A stretch of 64,000 bases of DNA, taken from Methylocystis sp. ATCC 49242 (GTDB lineage: Bacteria > Pseudomonadota > Alphaproteobacteria > Rhizobiales > Beijerinckiaceae). The notes beneath the pieces were generated by a model. It searched no databases and was not told where the DNA came from. It was given only the letters and a program-made list of their open reading frames with translations. The position numbers and the translations under genes were made by a program. The stretch is from assembly GCF_000188155.2 (NCBI RefSeq), contig NZ_KE124774.1, positions 285,501-349,500 on the forward strand, in the 5' to 3' direction. Below, in pieces: positions 24,830 to 33,357 of the stretch. The stretch's first letter is position 1, and each line of letters starts with the position of its first letter.

Positions 24830-27130
24830 ATGACACGCATCGATTTACTGCGCGGCGCAACCGCCGGCGCGTTCTCACTTGTTTTCGTCGCCTCGCTCGC
24901 CCAAGCGCAACAGACCCTGCCCACGATCGACGTCGGCGGCGCCAGGGGCCGTCAATCCGGCAACGGCCCCCGGACGCCGGGCAATGGCGTCCGCGTGCGA
25001 CCTGCTTCGGGCGCCGCCGTCACGGCGCAGACGTCGAGGCCAAAGGTTGATCCGACCGCCTATTCGGTTCCTGACGCCACGACCGCGCTCAAGACCGACA
25101 CGCCCATCCTGCAGACGCCGTTTTCGATACAGGTCGTGCCGCAACAGGTGCTGCAGGACCAGCAGGCGACGCGCGTCGAGGATGCGGTCCAGAATGTCAG
25201 CGGCGTGCAAATTCCCTGGACGGGCGGACAGTATCAAGACTTCATCATTCGCGGCTTCGGCACGAACAATGTGCGTTTCCGTAACGGGATTCGTCTGCCC
25301 GCCAACAGGTTCGACATGGCCAATGTCGATCGTATCGAGGTCTTGAAAGGCCCGGCGGCGATGCTCTATGGGCGAACCGAACCCGGCGGCATGATAAACG
25401 TCGTCACCCGTCAGCCGCAGGCGACGCCCGGGCATTACATTCAGCAGCAATTCGGCAATTTCGACTATTACCGCACCGTGCTCGGCTCGACGGGCAAGCT
25501 CAAAGAGGACGGTTCGCTCCTTTATCGCTTCGACGGATCATACTGGAACGCCGGCTCCTTTCGAGACTTCGTGAGCAACCAGCGCGTCTTTCTCGCGCCG
25601 AACGTCACGTGGAAACCGACCGCGGACGACGACTTCAACGTCAACTTCGAATATCAGCACGATCTCTCGGTCGGCGACACCGGCATTCCTGCAATTTACG
25701 GCCACATCGCCGATGTGCCAATCAGCCGGAATTTCAGCAACCCCGGCTTCGGCAGGGATCCGATCGACAGCCGTCTGATCGATGCGAGCTGGACGCACCG
25801 CTTCAACGAGGACTGGAAGCTTCACTCCGGTGGAGTCGTGAACTGGATCGACTACACATTCCACGACAATCCTGTCGCCTATTTCCAGTTCGCGCTCGAG
25901 GACACGCCCAACCCCGCCGTGCGGCGCGGAATCTATTTCGAGGATTTCCACCGTCGCGCGATCACGGCCTATTCCGATCTTACCGGCAAGTTCCACACAG
26001 GACAGCTGAAGCACGAGGTCCTGCTCGGCGGCAATTATTACGTCCAGCGTCTGAACAACAAGGGATTTTTCGGACTCAACGCCCTGTTCGATCCCCTGCT
26101 TCCGGAAGACTGGTTCACCAACGTCGGTCTCTACAATCCGGTCTACCCGGCGCTGCCTTTCGGCTATTTCGACGCGCGGCGAAAATTCGCGCCCAACGAC
26201 TATGGCCTCAACAAGGATGAATGGGCGTCGATCTATTTCCATGACCAGATCAGCTTCGGTGACTGGATTCACGTGCTGGGAGGCGGCCGCTACGACTGGT
26301 CGAGTTCGATCCAGGGCGTTTCGACGATCGTTCCATGGCTTCCCGTTACCTCTGGCGACACGTCCATCCGACGCACCGATCGCTTCAGCCCCAAGGCCGG
26401 CGTCGTGCTCAATCCCCTGCCCAATATCTCTGTCTATGGCAGCTATGCGGAAGGTTTCGGCTCCAATAATTTCGGGCGCTCCGCGACGGGAGGCGTCCTG
26501 CCGCCCGAGACCTCGCGGCAATTCGAATGGGGAGTGAAAGGCGAGTTTCTCGACAGGCGCGTCCTCGCGACGCTCGCCTTTTACGAAATAAACAAAAAGA
26601 ATGTCGCGACGCTCGCAGGCGACGGCGCCTCTTTCGAGGCGATCGGCGCGGCGCGCAGCCGAGGCGTCGAGTTCGATCTCGCAGGCAAAGTCACAGACGC
26701 GCTCAGCCTCATCGCGAGTTTCGCCTATACCGACGCGCGCTATGTCAGAACCGCCTTTGGCGACGACCATTACGGCCGGCATCTGCCGGGCGTGGCGCCA
26801 AGCGCCGGCAGCATCTGGGCGAAATATGACTTCCAGCAACCGGAGCTGAACGGATTCAGCGTCGGCGCCGGCGTCTATGCGGCAAGCGACCGTGCGGGCG
26901 ACAAGGGCTATTCAACTTACTATTACACACTGCCCGCCTATGCGCGGGTCGATCTCATGGCTGCTTACAAGTTCGACTACATGGGCAAGAAGCTCACGGC
27001 GCAGCTCAACATCAACAACGTCAACAATTCGCGATATTTCGCTCCCTGCCTCCCCTACAACTGCTCGAAGGCCTTCAACGCCGTCGGCGAGCCGCTGACG
27101 GTGAAGGGAGAACTCCGGGCTGAATTTTAG
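24830..27130 (+). CDS. TonB-dependent outer-membrane receptor (siderophore type)
   Basis: 766 residues. After a signal peptide (FSLVFVASLAQAQ) and a TonB-box-like segment (TLPTIDVGG) comes a linker and a complete plug: ILQTPFSIQVVPQQVLQDQQ, VEDAVQNVSGVQIPW, FIIRGFGTNNVRFRNG, IEVLKGPAAMLYGRTEPGGM and INVVTRQP. The beta-barrel has the usual paired aromatic strands and ends VKGELRAEF with a terminal Phe, as barrel assembly requires. Ferric-siderophore receptors such as FpvA/FhuA have this form; copper-chelate receptors are also possible. It is followed after 14 bases by a PepSY protein, often the partner that reduces or strips the imported chelate. Confidence 0.9.
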   Translation: MTRIDLLRGATAGAFSLVFVASLAQAQQTLPTIDVGGARGRQSGNGPRTPGNGVRVRPASGAAVTAQTSRPKVDPTAYSVPDATTALKTDTPILQTPFSIQVVPQQVLQDQQATRVEDAVQNVSGVQIPWTGGQYQDFIIRGFGTNNVRFRNGIRLPANRFDMANVDRIEVLKGPAAMLYGRTEPGGMINVVTRQPQATPGHYIQQQFGNFDYYRTVLGSTGKLKEDGSLLYRFDGSYWNAGSFRDFVSNQRVFLAPNVTWKPTADDDFNVNFEYQHDLSVGDTGIPAIYGHIADVPISRNFSNPGFGRDPIDSRLIDASWTHRFNEDWKLHSGGVVNWIDYTFHDNPVAYFQFALEDTPNPAVRRGIYFEDFHRRAITAYSDLTGKFHTGQLKHEVLLGGNYYVQRLNNKGFFGLNALFDPLLPEDWFTNVGLYNPVYPALPFGYFDARRKFAPNDYGLNKDEWASIYFHDQISFGDWIHVLGGGRYDWSSSIQGVSTIVPWLPVTSGDTSIRRTDRFSPKAGVVLNPLPNISVYGSYAEGFGSNNFGRSATGGVLPPETSRQFEWGVKGEFLDRRVLATLAFYEINKKNVATLAGDGASFEAIGAARSRGVEFDLAGKVTDALSLIASFAYTDARYVRTAFGDDHYGRHLPGVAPSAGSIWAKYDFQQPELNGFSVGAGVYAASDRAGDKGYSTYYYTLPAYARVDLMAAYKFDYMGKKLTAQLNINNVNNSRYFAPCLPYNCSKAFNAVGEPLTVKGELRAEF

Positions 27131-27144
27131 CACGAGGGCCGACG

Positions 27145-28377
27145 ATGACCGCTCGATCTTTCTGCGTAATCGCCCATCGGTGGGCCGGGCTCTCGATCTC
27201 CGGCTTCGTGATCGTCGTCGGCCTCAGCGGCGCCCTGCTCGCATTTTTTGGCGAGTTCAATCGCTGGCTTTCGCCCGAACTCTTCCCGCCGCCGCACCCG
27301 GGCGCGACCCTCGACGCCGCAACGCTCGCGCGCCGCGCCGAGGCAATCGCGCCGCAGGCGCGTATCGACACGATCTATCTCGGCAATCCGGGGACGGTCG
27401 TTATCGGCGTCTCGGCGCGCCCGGGAGGCGCGCCGCTCTCCTACAATCAACTCTTTCTCGATCCCGTGAGCGGGGCGGAGCTCGGGCGTCGCAAGATCGG
27501 CGCATGGCCGCGACGTCTGCAGGAGGCAATGCCCTTCGTCTACCGACTGCACATGACGCTCGCCGTGGGCGAGATCGGCGCATGGCTGCTCGGCGTCGCG
27601 TCGCTCGTCTGGACGATCGATTGTTTCGCAGCCTTCTATCTTACCCTGCCGCCGCCCGGCGAACATGCGCGGAAGAGCTATTTGCAGCGCTGGCGCGCTT
27701 CGTGGGTCTTGAAGCGCTCCGGCTCCTTTTATCGCCTGAACGTCGATCTCCACCGCGCTGGCGGCTTGTGGCTGTGGGCGGCGTTGTTCGTCTTCGCCTG
27801 GTCCGGCGTCTACATGAATCTCAATAGCGTCTATTCGCGCGTGACCGAAACCTTTTTCGACTATCAGCAGCCCCTCTATTTTCTCGACGCGGCGCCGACG
27901 CATGAGCGCGAGGCGCCGATGTCCTGGGAGGCTGCGCGAGAGAGAGGCCGCGCTCTACTCGACGAAAAAGCGACGGCGCATGGCTTCACCGTTTTGGCCG
28001 AAGTCGCCCTTTATCGCCTGCATGAAAGCGGCCTCTACGAGTATCGCGTGCGCTCTTCGCGCGACATTGGCGAGAAATACGGACAGACAGCCGTCTGGTT
28101 CGACGCCGCCACCGGCGCGCTGCGGCAATTTGCGCTCCCCACTGGACTGCGCGCTGGCAATACGCTTACGACATGGCTCTATGAATTGCACAAGGCCAAT
28201 GTCTTCGGTCTCCCCTACCGCATTTTCGTCGCGATCACAGGTCTTGCTACCGTCGTCCTTTCCGTCACCGGCGTTTATATCTGGCTGAAGAAACGCACGG
28301 CGCGACGGGCGGCGGCGCGCGACGGGAGGCGCGCTCTTCGCGGAATACCGGCCGCCGCGACGCAGGGGCGACATTGA
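27145..28377 (+). CDS. PepSY-associated transmembrane protein
   Basis: 410 residues with the PepSY-TM layout: a first helix with a conserved His (CVIAHRWAGLSISGFVIVVG), a large periplasmic PepSY region (LFLDPVSGAELGRRKIGAWP), HMTLAVGEIGAWLLGVASLV, a helix with LHRAGGLWLWAALFVFAWSG, a second periplasmic part (VWFDAATGALRQFALPTG), and a last helix (IFVAITGLATVVLSVTGVYI). The helix histidines suit haem binding, and relatives are thought to reduce imported ferric chelates in the periplasm. Its stop overlaps the TTG start of the second receptor. Confidence 0.88.
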   Translation: MTARSFCVIAHRWAGLSISGFVIVVGLSGALLAFFGEFNRWLSPELFPPPHPGATLDAATLARRAEAIAPQARIDTIYLGNPGTVVIGVSARPGGAPLSYNQLFLDPVSGAELGRRKIGAWPRRLQEAMPFVYRLHMTLAVGEIGAWLLGVASLVWTIDCFAAFYLTLPPPGEHARKSYLQRWRASWVLKRSGSFYRLNVDLHRAGGLWLWAALFVFAWSGVYMNLNSVYSRVTETFFDYQQPLYFLDAAPTHEREAPMSWEAARERGRALLDEKATAHGFTVLAEVALYRLHESGLYEYRVRSSRDIGEKYGQTAVWFDAATGALRQFALPTGLRAGNTLTTWLYELHKANVFGLPYRIFVAITGLATVVLSVTGVYIWLKKRTARRAAARDGRRALRGIPAAATQGRH

Positions 28378-30416
28378 TCTTTCTTGCGGGCGCGGCGCGG
28401 CTGGCGCGACGCCTCCCGCAGTTCGCCTTGGTCTGCGCGTTTCTTCCGGGCGGCGCGCTTGCGGATGACGGATCCCCTGCGCAAACCGGGAAACAGAGGG
28501 AAAAGCGCCAGAAGGAAAGCAAGGTCCAGGCGCAGACTCTCGGCAAGGACCAGAGCGGCGTTTTCGTGAATTCGACCGCGTCGAATTCCGGCTATTCACC
28601 GAGCTTCGTCATGCGCGGCTTTCCGAGCGGCCTAACGCTCTTCGACGGCGCGGCGCATGGTTTCACCTCGCAAGACGTCGATCTTTCAACGGTTGATCAC
28701 GTCGAATTCTACAAGGGGCCGAGCGCCATGCTGGTCGGCAAGGCGCCCGGCGGTTATGGCGGCGCGGCAAATTACATAAGGAAAGCGCCGACCGACGGGA
28801 CCTTCACTAACGCCGCCGCGACCTTGGGCGCCTTCGGCGTGCGACGCCTGACGCTAGACGCCAATGCGCCGTTGAACGACGCCGGAAACCTGCAGTTCCG
28901 CGTCACCGGCTCCGCGCAGACGATCGGAAGCTTCGTGGATTTCGTGCGCGCGCGCGGCTTCGACATCGCGCCGGCGCTCGCCTTCACGGCGGACAATGGC
29001 GATCGGATCACTCTGAGAGCCGAACACAACGCCTCGCGGCTCGTCTGGCGCGACGGCGTTCCTGCCAATCCGGTCTTCTTCGGCGCACCGCGCGAATTCT
29101 ATGCCGGCGTCCCGGCCAACGAGCATGAAACGCCCTTCTTCGACGACGTGACGCTGAACTGGGAACACGCCCTGACTGACAATTGGCGGCTCACGGCCAA
29201 TATCGATCATTATCTCAATGCGAGTCATTTCGGCTGGTTCACCGAATGGGGCTATGACGGCTATCGCTCCATCACCTTCGGGCAGCCCGTGCGCACGCGC
29301 GTCGGCGTCCGTAATTTCGACGCGCAACTGCGACTGAACGGCCGCTTCGACGCCGGGCCGTTCGAGCACACGGCCTTTCTCGGCCTCGAACATTGGGATT
29401 ATTATTTCGGCTATTCCAGCGACATCGGACGTCAGGCGCTCGCGCCGCTCGACATTTTTCATCCGGCCTATCCTCCCGCGATCGATTACGCCGGCGCCTA
29501 CTGGTCGAATGGAACGGCGCGCGCCTACAGCGAGTCGATTTATGCGCAGGATCTGATCGATTTTAGCGAGAAGTGGCGCATATTGCTTGGCGGCCGCTAC
29601 GATCTCCTCGCGCAGCGCGAGCGCGTTCTCGATCCCTTCGGCGCATTGGCCGGCGAACCCATCGCGAGCCTGAGCAAGGGCGCCAACGGGTATTTCTCGC
29701 CGCGCGCCGGCGTGATGTTCCAGCCAGACGAAGACACGCAAATCTTCGCCGCCTTCGGAAAGTCGCTGGTCCCGAACACCGGCGTCCGCATCCAGAGCGG
29801 AGAAGCGCCGCCGCCGCAACAGGACACGCAGTACGAGATCGGATTCAAGCGTCACTTTTCCGACAGGCGCATGAGCTTCGAACTGGGTCTCTTCGACATC
29901 ACGCGCGACAATGTCGCGATCCCCAATCCGCTGAACCCCTCCGGATTCTATTCCGTGGTCACCGGTCAGCAGCACAGCCACGGCGTCGAAGCGAATATTG
30001 GCGGCGACATCCTGCCCAATCTGCATGTGAACGCCGTCGCGACCTTCCTGCACGCCGTCGTCTCGAAGGACTCGAACATCCCCTCGCAGCAGGGCAGCGA
30101 CCTTCTGGGCGCGCCGCGGCGCATCTACAGCCTGTCGGCGACGTATAAATTCGACCAGGGCGACATGAAGGGTCTGGAGCTTGGCGCGAGCTATTATTAC
30201 GCGAGCCGCGCGGAGGCGACGCTGCCGAATACGCCCGGCTTCACCCTCGCGCCGCAGCAGATGCTCGGCCTGTCGCTCGCCTATGACATCAGCGACCGGG
30301 TCAAGCTCGAAGCCAGCGCCAGCAATATCACGAACCGTCCCAATTTCACCTCCAACGGGGCCCTCTACCACGGAGAGCCGCGCGGATTCAGCGTCAGTCT
30401 CAACTGCAAATATTGA
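28374..30416 (+). CDS. Second TonB-dependent receptor, shortened plug
   Basis: 680 residues from a TTG overlapping the PepSY stop (TTGA). The signal peptide (LPQFALVCAFLPGGALA) is followed by a basic linker and then directly by the later plug: SPSFVMRGFPSGLTLFDGAA, VDHVEFYKGPSAMLVGKAPG and AANYIRKAP. The usual early plug part (PxxIxVVPxxxIxDQ, the partner segment with NVSGV) is missing, so about 50-60 residues are lost relative to the first receptor, and no TonB box is evident. The barrel is full length and ends FSVSLNCKY. It could be a divergent receptor, a non-transporting porin-like form, or a decaying paralogue. Confidence 0.82.
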   Translation: MIFLAGAARLARRLPQFALVCAFLPGGALADDGSPAQTGKQREKRQKESKVQAQTLGKDQSGVFVNSTASNSGYSPSFVMRGFPSGLTLFDGAAHGFTSQDVDLSTVDHVEFYKGPSAMLVGKAPGGYGGAANYIRKAPTDGTFTNAAATLGAFGVRRLTLDANAPLNDAGNLQFRVTGSAQTIGSFVDFVRARGFDIAPALAFTADNGDRITLRAEHNASRLVWRDGVPANPVFFGAPREFYAGVPANEHETPFFDDVTLNWEHALTDNWRLTANIDHYLNASHFGWFTEWGYDGYRSITFGQPVRTRVGVRNFDAQLRLNGRFDAGPFEHTAFLGLEHWDYYFGYSSDIGRQALAPLDIFHPAYPPAIDYAGAYWSNGTARAYSESIYAQDLIDFSEKWRILLGGRYDLLAQRERVLDPFGALAGEPIASLSKGANGYFSPRAGVMFQPDEDTQIFAAFGKSLVPNTGVRIQSGEAPPPQQDTQYEIGFKRHFSDRRMSFELGLFDITRDNVAIPNPLNPSGFYSVVTGQQHSHGVEANIGGDILPNLHVNAVATFLHAVVSKDSNIPSQQGSDLLGAPRRIYSLSATYKFDQGDMKGLELGASYYYASRAEATLPNTPGFTLAPQQMLGLSLAYDISDRVKLEASASNITNRPNFTSNGALYHGEPRGFSVSLNCKY

Positions 30417-30529
30417 CGTTCACGATTGGTGATCAGCGCGTCCTGCCCAGCTTCCGATTTACCGGGAATGCCTGCCTCGTGGTGAAAATCGTCGAGATGC
30501 TCTTCCCGCAGGATCGACACCGCCGCCCG

Positions 30530-30960
30530 CGCCGGCGGACCGGACTGGCAATCGCGCATCAATGCGCCGCCAGTCCTTGAGTTTGGCGATGAGGTTCTCG
30601 ATCTTGTGGCGCTGACAATTGAGCTCCTTGTCGTAATTGAGCGGCTTCGTCCGGTTTTTGGTCGGAGGAGCGCAGGGCTCCGTCCCGCGCGCCTCGTGAA
30701 ACCAGTCGCCGCCATTGCCGCGATCCGCGATCATGTTCTTGGCTTCATGCAGCGCTTTAAGCATCTACCATGCGCCTTTGGGGCCGCTCATGTGTCCTGC
30801 TGTCAGCAGCATGATCCGTGGCTTTACAGTGCCGTCACAGGCAAAGTGATGTTTCGAGTTCAGCCTGCCTTTCATGCGGCTGATAGAAACCCTTTCTCAG
30901 GAGGCGCCGCTGCTGGGCTGACGCCATCCAGCACGACGAACGCCAAAACACGGACCAACT
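30530..30960 (-). pseudogene. IS5-family transposase remnant
   Basis: On the minus strand one reads VSISRMKGRLNSKHHFACDG, KPRIMLLTAGHMSGPKGAW, an in-frame TAG, then MLKALHEAKNMIADRGNGGD, TKNRTKPLNYDKELNCQRHK and IENLIAKLKDWRRI. These are the DDE-domain blocks of IS5-type transposases (ADRGYD, and the RHxIENxxxxLKDxRR(I) region with the last Glu). The expected continuation (ATRYDR...) is deleted. With an internal stop, a deleted end and no recognisable inverted ends, it is inactive. The ~560 bases between the second receptor and the next gene hold nothing else. Confidence 0.75.
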
Positions 30961-30982
30961 TGGCGGATGGCCGCTCGCGGCG

Positions 30983-31387
30983 TCATTCCTTTCGTGAAAT
31001 GGCCCAGCAGCTCGGCATGTGTTTCATCCCGATCCTCGGGTAGCAGCCTTCGGCGGCGGGCGCGGAGACGAGGATCAGGCTCGTGCCGGGCCCCGCGGCT
31101 TCATGCGTTTCTTCGACCAGCCGTTTGCCTATTCCGCGCCGCTGATACTTTTGGTCGACCGCGAGATCGGAGAGATAGCAGCAGTAAGAAAAGTCGGTGA
31201 TAGCCCGCGAAACGCCGACGAGCTTTCCGGCGTCGCGAGCGGCGACGATAAGATCGGCCTGCCGCAGCATTCTGTCCAGCCGGACCAAATCATGAGCCGG
31301 CCGCCTTTCGGCAAGCGTCGACGCTACGAGTATTTTCCGGAATTCCTCGGCTGATAGATCAGGTTCGAGAGTGTATCGAATGTTCAT
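30983..31387 (-). CDS. GNAT-family N-acetyltransferase
   Basis: 134 residues from the ATG at 31387. A compact GNAT domain with LVGVSRAITDFSYCCYLSDL and the acetyl-CoA loop AVDQKYQRRGIGKRLVEETH (R-R-G-I-G), ending EGCYPRIGMKHMPSCWAISR. This matches a small widespread subgroup whose members end in (Y/C)YxxIGMxxxxSCW, so the gene seems complete. The substrate is unknown. A longer frame to 31726 has no coding character. It is divergent from the NTF2-like gene. Confidence 0.82.
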   Translation of the reverse strand: MNIRYTLEPDLSAEEFRKILVASTLAERRPAHDLVRLDRMLRQADLIVAARDAGKLVGVSRAITDFSYCCYLSDLAVDQKYQRRGIGKRLVEETHEAAGPGTSLILVSAPAAEGCYPRIGMKHMPSCWAISRKE

Positions 31388-31510
31388 CACAGTTCGTGAA
31401 GTTGAATCGAGGCCTGCGGCGCCACGCGCGGCTGAAGCCCGCAATAACAGATTGTTCGTCGACCACGACTGCGTCGGGGTCGATCGGAGTGACGATACGG
31501 GAGAAGGAAG

Positions 31511-31891
31511 ATGAATTCCTGCATTTCCGATCCTGTCGCCTTCGCGCGCCAATGGGCCGAGAACTGGAACGCCCGCAACGTCGAGGCTGTGCTCGCTCAC
31601 TGCCACGATGACGTTATTTTCACTTCGCCGATCGCGGCGACGATCGATCCCTCCGGCGGCGGCGTCGTCAGGGGAAAGGCTGCGCTGCGCGACTACTGGT
31701 CCGCCGCGCTGGCCAAAAACCCCCATCTCTCATTCACGGTGACATCGGTGTTTGCTGGCGTCGATTGCCTCCTGATCGGATTCCGCACGCAGAAGGGCGA
31801 GGATCGAATCGAGGTCCTGCGGTTCCGCGATGGCCTGGTGTTCGAGGGACATGGAACTTTCGGCGTCTCCTCCGGCGCGCGGCCGGTCTGA
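31511..31891 (+). CDS. SnoaL/NTF2-like protein
   Basis: 126 residues with a cone-shaped NTF2 fold signature: FARQWAENWNARNVEAVLAH followed by DDVIFTSPIAA, VVRGKAALRDYWSAALAKNP and VLRFRDGLVFEGHGTFG. Such proteins are small-molecule isomerases, hydrolases or binding proteins. No catalytic assignment is possible. GGAGAAGGAAG directly precedes the ATG. Confidence 0.75.
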   Translation: MNSCISDPVAFARQWAENWNARNVEAVLAHCHDDVIFTSPIAATIDPSGGGVVRGKAALRDYWSAALAKNPHLSFTVTSVFAGVDCLLIGFRTQKGEDRIEVLRFRDGLVFEGHGTFGVSSGARPV

Positions 31892-31937
31892 AGGCGGCGC
31901 GCGAATGCGGTCGCCTTCGAAATACTCCGGCGCGTCG

Positions 31938-32354
31938 CTATGCCGAGCGCCGTGACGTTTCGACGTAACGCGCGAAATTGTTCAAAATCGCTTGCCAGCC
32001 GGCGCGCTGCTGCTCGATCGGATGCGTGGTTTCCGCGTCGAACGTCACACGCACGTCGACGCCTTTCTCGCCTTCCGTGAATTCAACCCGCGCGGCGCGG
32101 TCGCCGAAGGTGAATTCGATGAGCTTTTGCGGTTCGATCCTCGTGTATATGCCGGCGAAATCGAAGCCCATGCTGCCGTCCTTCGCCTCCATCCGCGAGG
32201 AGAAAGCGCCGCCCTCGCGCAGATCGACCGATGCGGCGGTCGTGCGCCAATCGTCCGACGCCGCGTTCCATTCCCTGATGTCCTCGGGCGTGGTGTAGAT
32301 GCGCCAGACGTCGGCGATCGGCGCGGCCACCGTCGCTTCAACCGTGATCTTCAT
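31938..32354 (-). CDS. SRPBCC / AHSA1-like domain protein
   Basis: 138 residues from the ATG at 32354: MKITVEATVAAPIADVWRIY, TTPEDIREWNAASDDWRT, FDFAGIYTRIEPQKLIEFTF, VRVTFDAETTHPIEQQRAGW and QAILNNFARYVE. This is the START-like fold of the AHSA1 group, which binds hydrophobic ligands and is frequent in stress-related gene sets. It is convergent with the NTF2-like gene. Confidence 0.85.
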   Translation of the reverse strand: MKITVEATVAAPIADVWRIYTTPEDIREWNAASDDWRTTAASVDLREGGAFSSRMEAKDGSMGFDFAGIYTRIEPQKLIEFTFGDRAARVEFTEGEKGVDVRVTFDAETTHPIEQQRAGWQAILNNFARYVETSRRSA

Positions 32355-32452
32355 TTGCGTGCCTTTCAAGCGTTGATGGTCAAACAAAACGTGGGTCAGG
32401 ATCCATGAACCGAACGAAAAACCCGAATGGCGACCTCGAGCCGGGGAGGGCC

Positions 32453-32977
32453 TCAATCGGCCGGCCGATGCGCGCCGGCGTAGACCGCCAATTGAGCGTC
32501 GAAAGCCCGCCCGTAGGAAGGACGCGCCTCGCCGCGGGCGACATAGGCGCGCAGGTTGCGATATTCGTCCAGAATGCCGGATGCTTTCAACCTGAGCAGC
32601 ACCGACGCCATCATCAGGTCGCCCGCGCTGAATGCGCCATCGAGCCAGTCGGCGTCTCCCAGGCGCACGGAAAGCTGGTTCAGCCGCTCGCGGACGCGGT
32701 TCTCGACCAGAGGCAGGCGCTCCTCATACCAGCTGCTGTCGCCCTCCAGGAGCCTGGCGGTTTCGCGTTCAAGGATCGGCGGCTCCATCGTGTTGAGCGC
32801 GGCGAACATCCATGCGATGGCGCGCGCCCGGGCGTTGGCGTCGTCCGGAAGCAGGCCCTCGTGGCGCTCCGCGATATGGAGCACGATCGCGCCGGTCTCG
32901 AACAGGGCGAGATCGCCTTCCTCATAGGTCGGAATCTGACCGAAAGGATGAAGCGCCCGATTTGCGGGCTCCTTCAT
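32453..32977 (-). pseudogene. Glutathione S-transferase lacking its N-terminus
   Basis: 174 residues covering the second half of the thioredoxin-like domain (ALHPFGQIPTYEEGDLALFE, TGAIVLHIAE) and the full helical C-domain. The first beta-alpha unit, with the catalytic Ser/Cys/Tyr, is missing: upstream an in-frame TGA stands three codons before FRAMKEPANRA. About 40 residues are lost. An IS110-type terminal hairpin at 33015-33047 lies just beyond the break, so an insertion probably removed the 5' end. An internal start is possible, but enzyme activity is not expected. Confidence 0.65.
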
Positions 32978-33014
32978 CGCACGGAATCAAAGCAGGTGAA
33001 CCTCGTAAGGTTGA

Positions 33015-33047
33015 CTGAACTGATGGGGTGGAGGGGGCATCCACCCC
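33015..33047. repeat. IS110-type terminal hairpin (solo end)
   Basis: CTGAACTGATGGGGTGGA followed by TCCACCCC makes an 8-base stem. The first 18 bases are identical to those at 20794-20811, beside the broken IS110 transposase. No transposase is present here. It marks the left boundary of the glycan cluster and the break in the GST gene. Confidence 0.55.
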
Positions 33048-33357
33048 GTAGTTCAAACGGCGAAAAGACGCCGGCCTTGATCGGATCCGATCGCGCGATC
33101 ACGCGTCATCGCGCGCGTTATCGCGGAACAAGAAAAAGCGAACAGTCAGTGCACACGAACTGCACACGTGGCGACTCAAATATATGAAATATTATACTTT
33201 GTTCTCCAATCCATCATGGGCGCGACGGAAAAGCGTATGTCTTCGGGGCGTATCATCGGGAATTGGGGCTCTCGTGGCGCTCTTGCCTTTGCTGGCAACG
33301 TGCCGTACGAACCCCCTAAAATGCAAGCAAATCATGCGCCGCGCGCCGGGGATCGGG

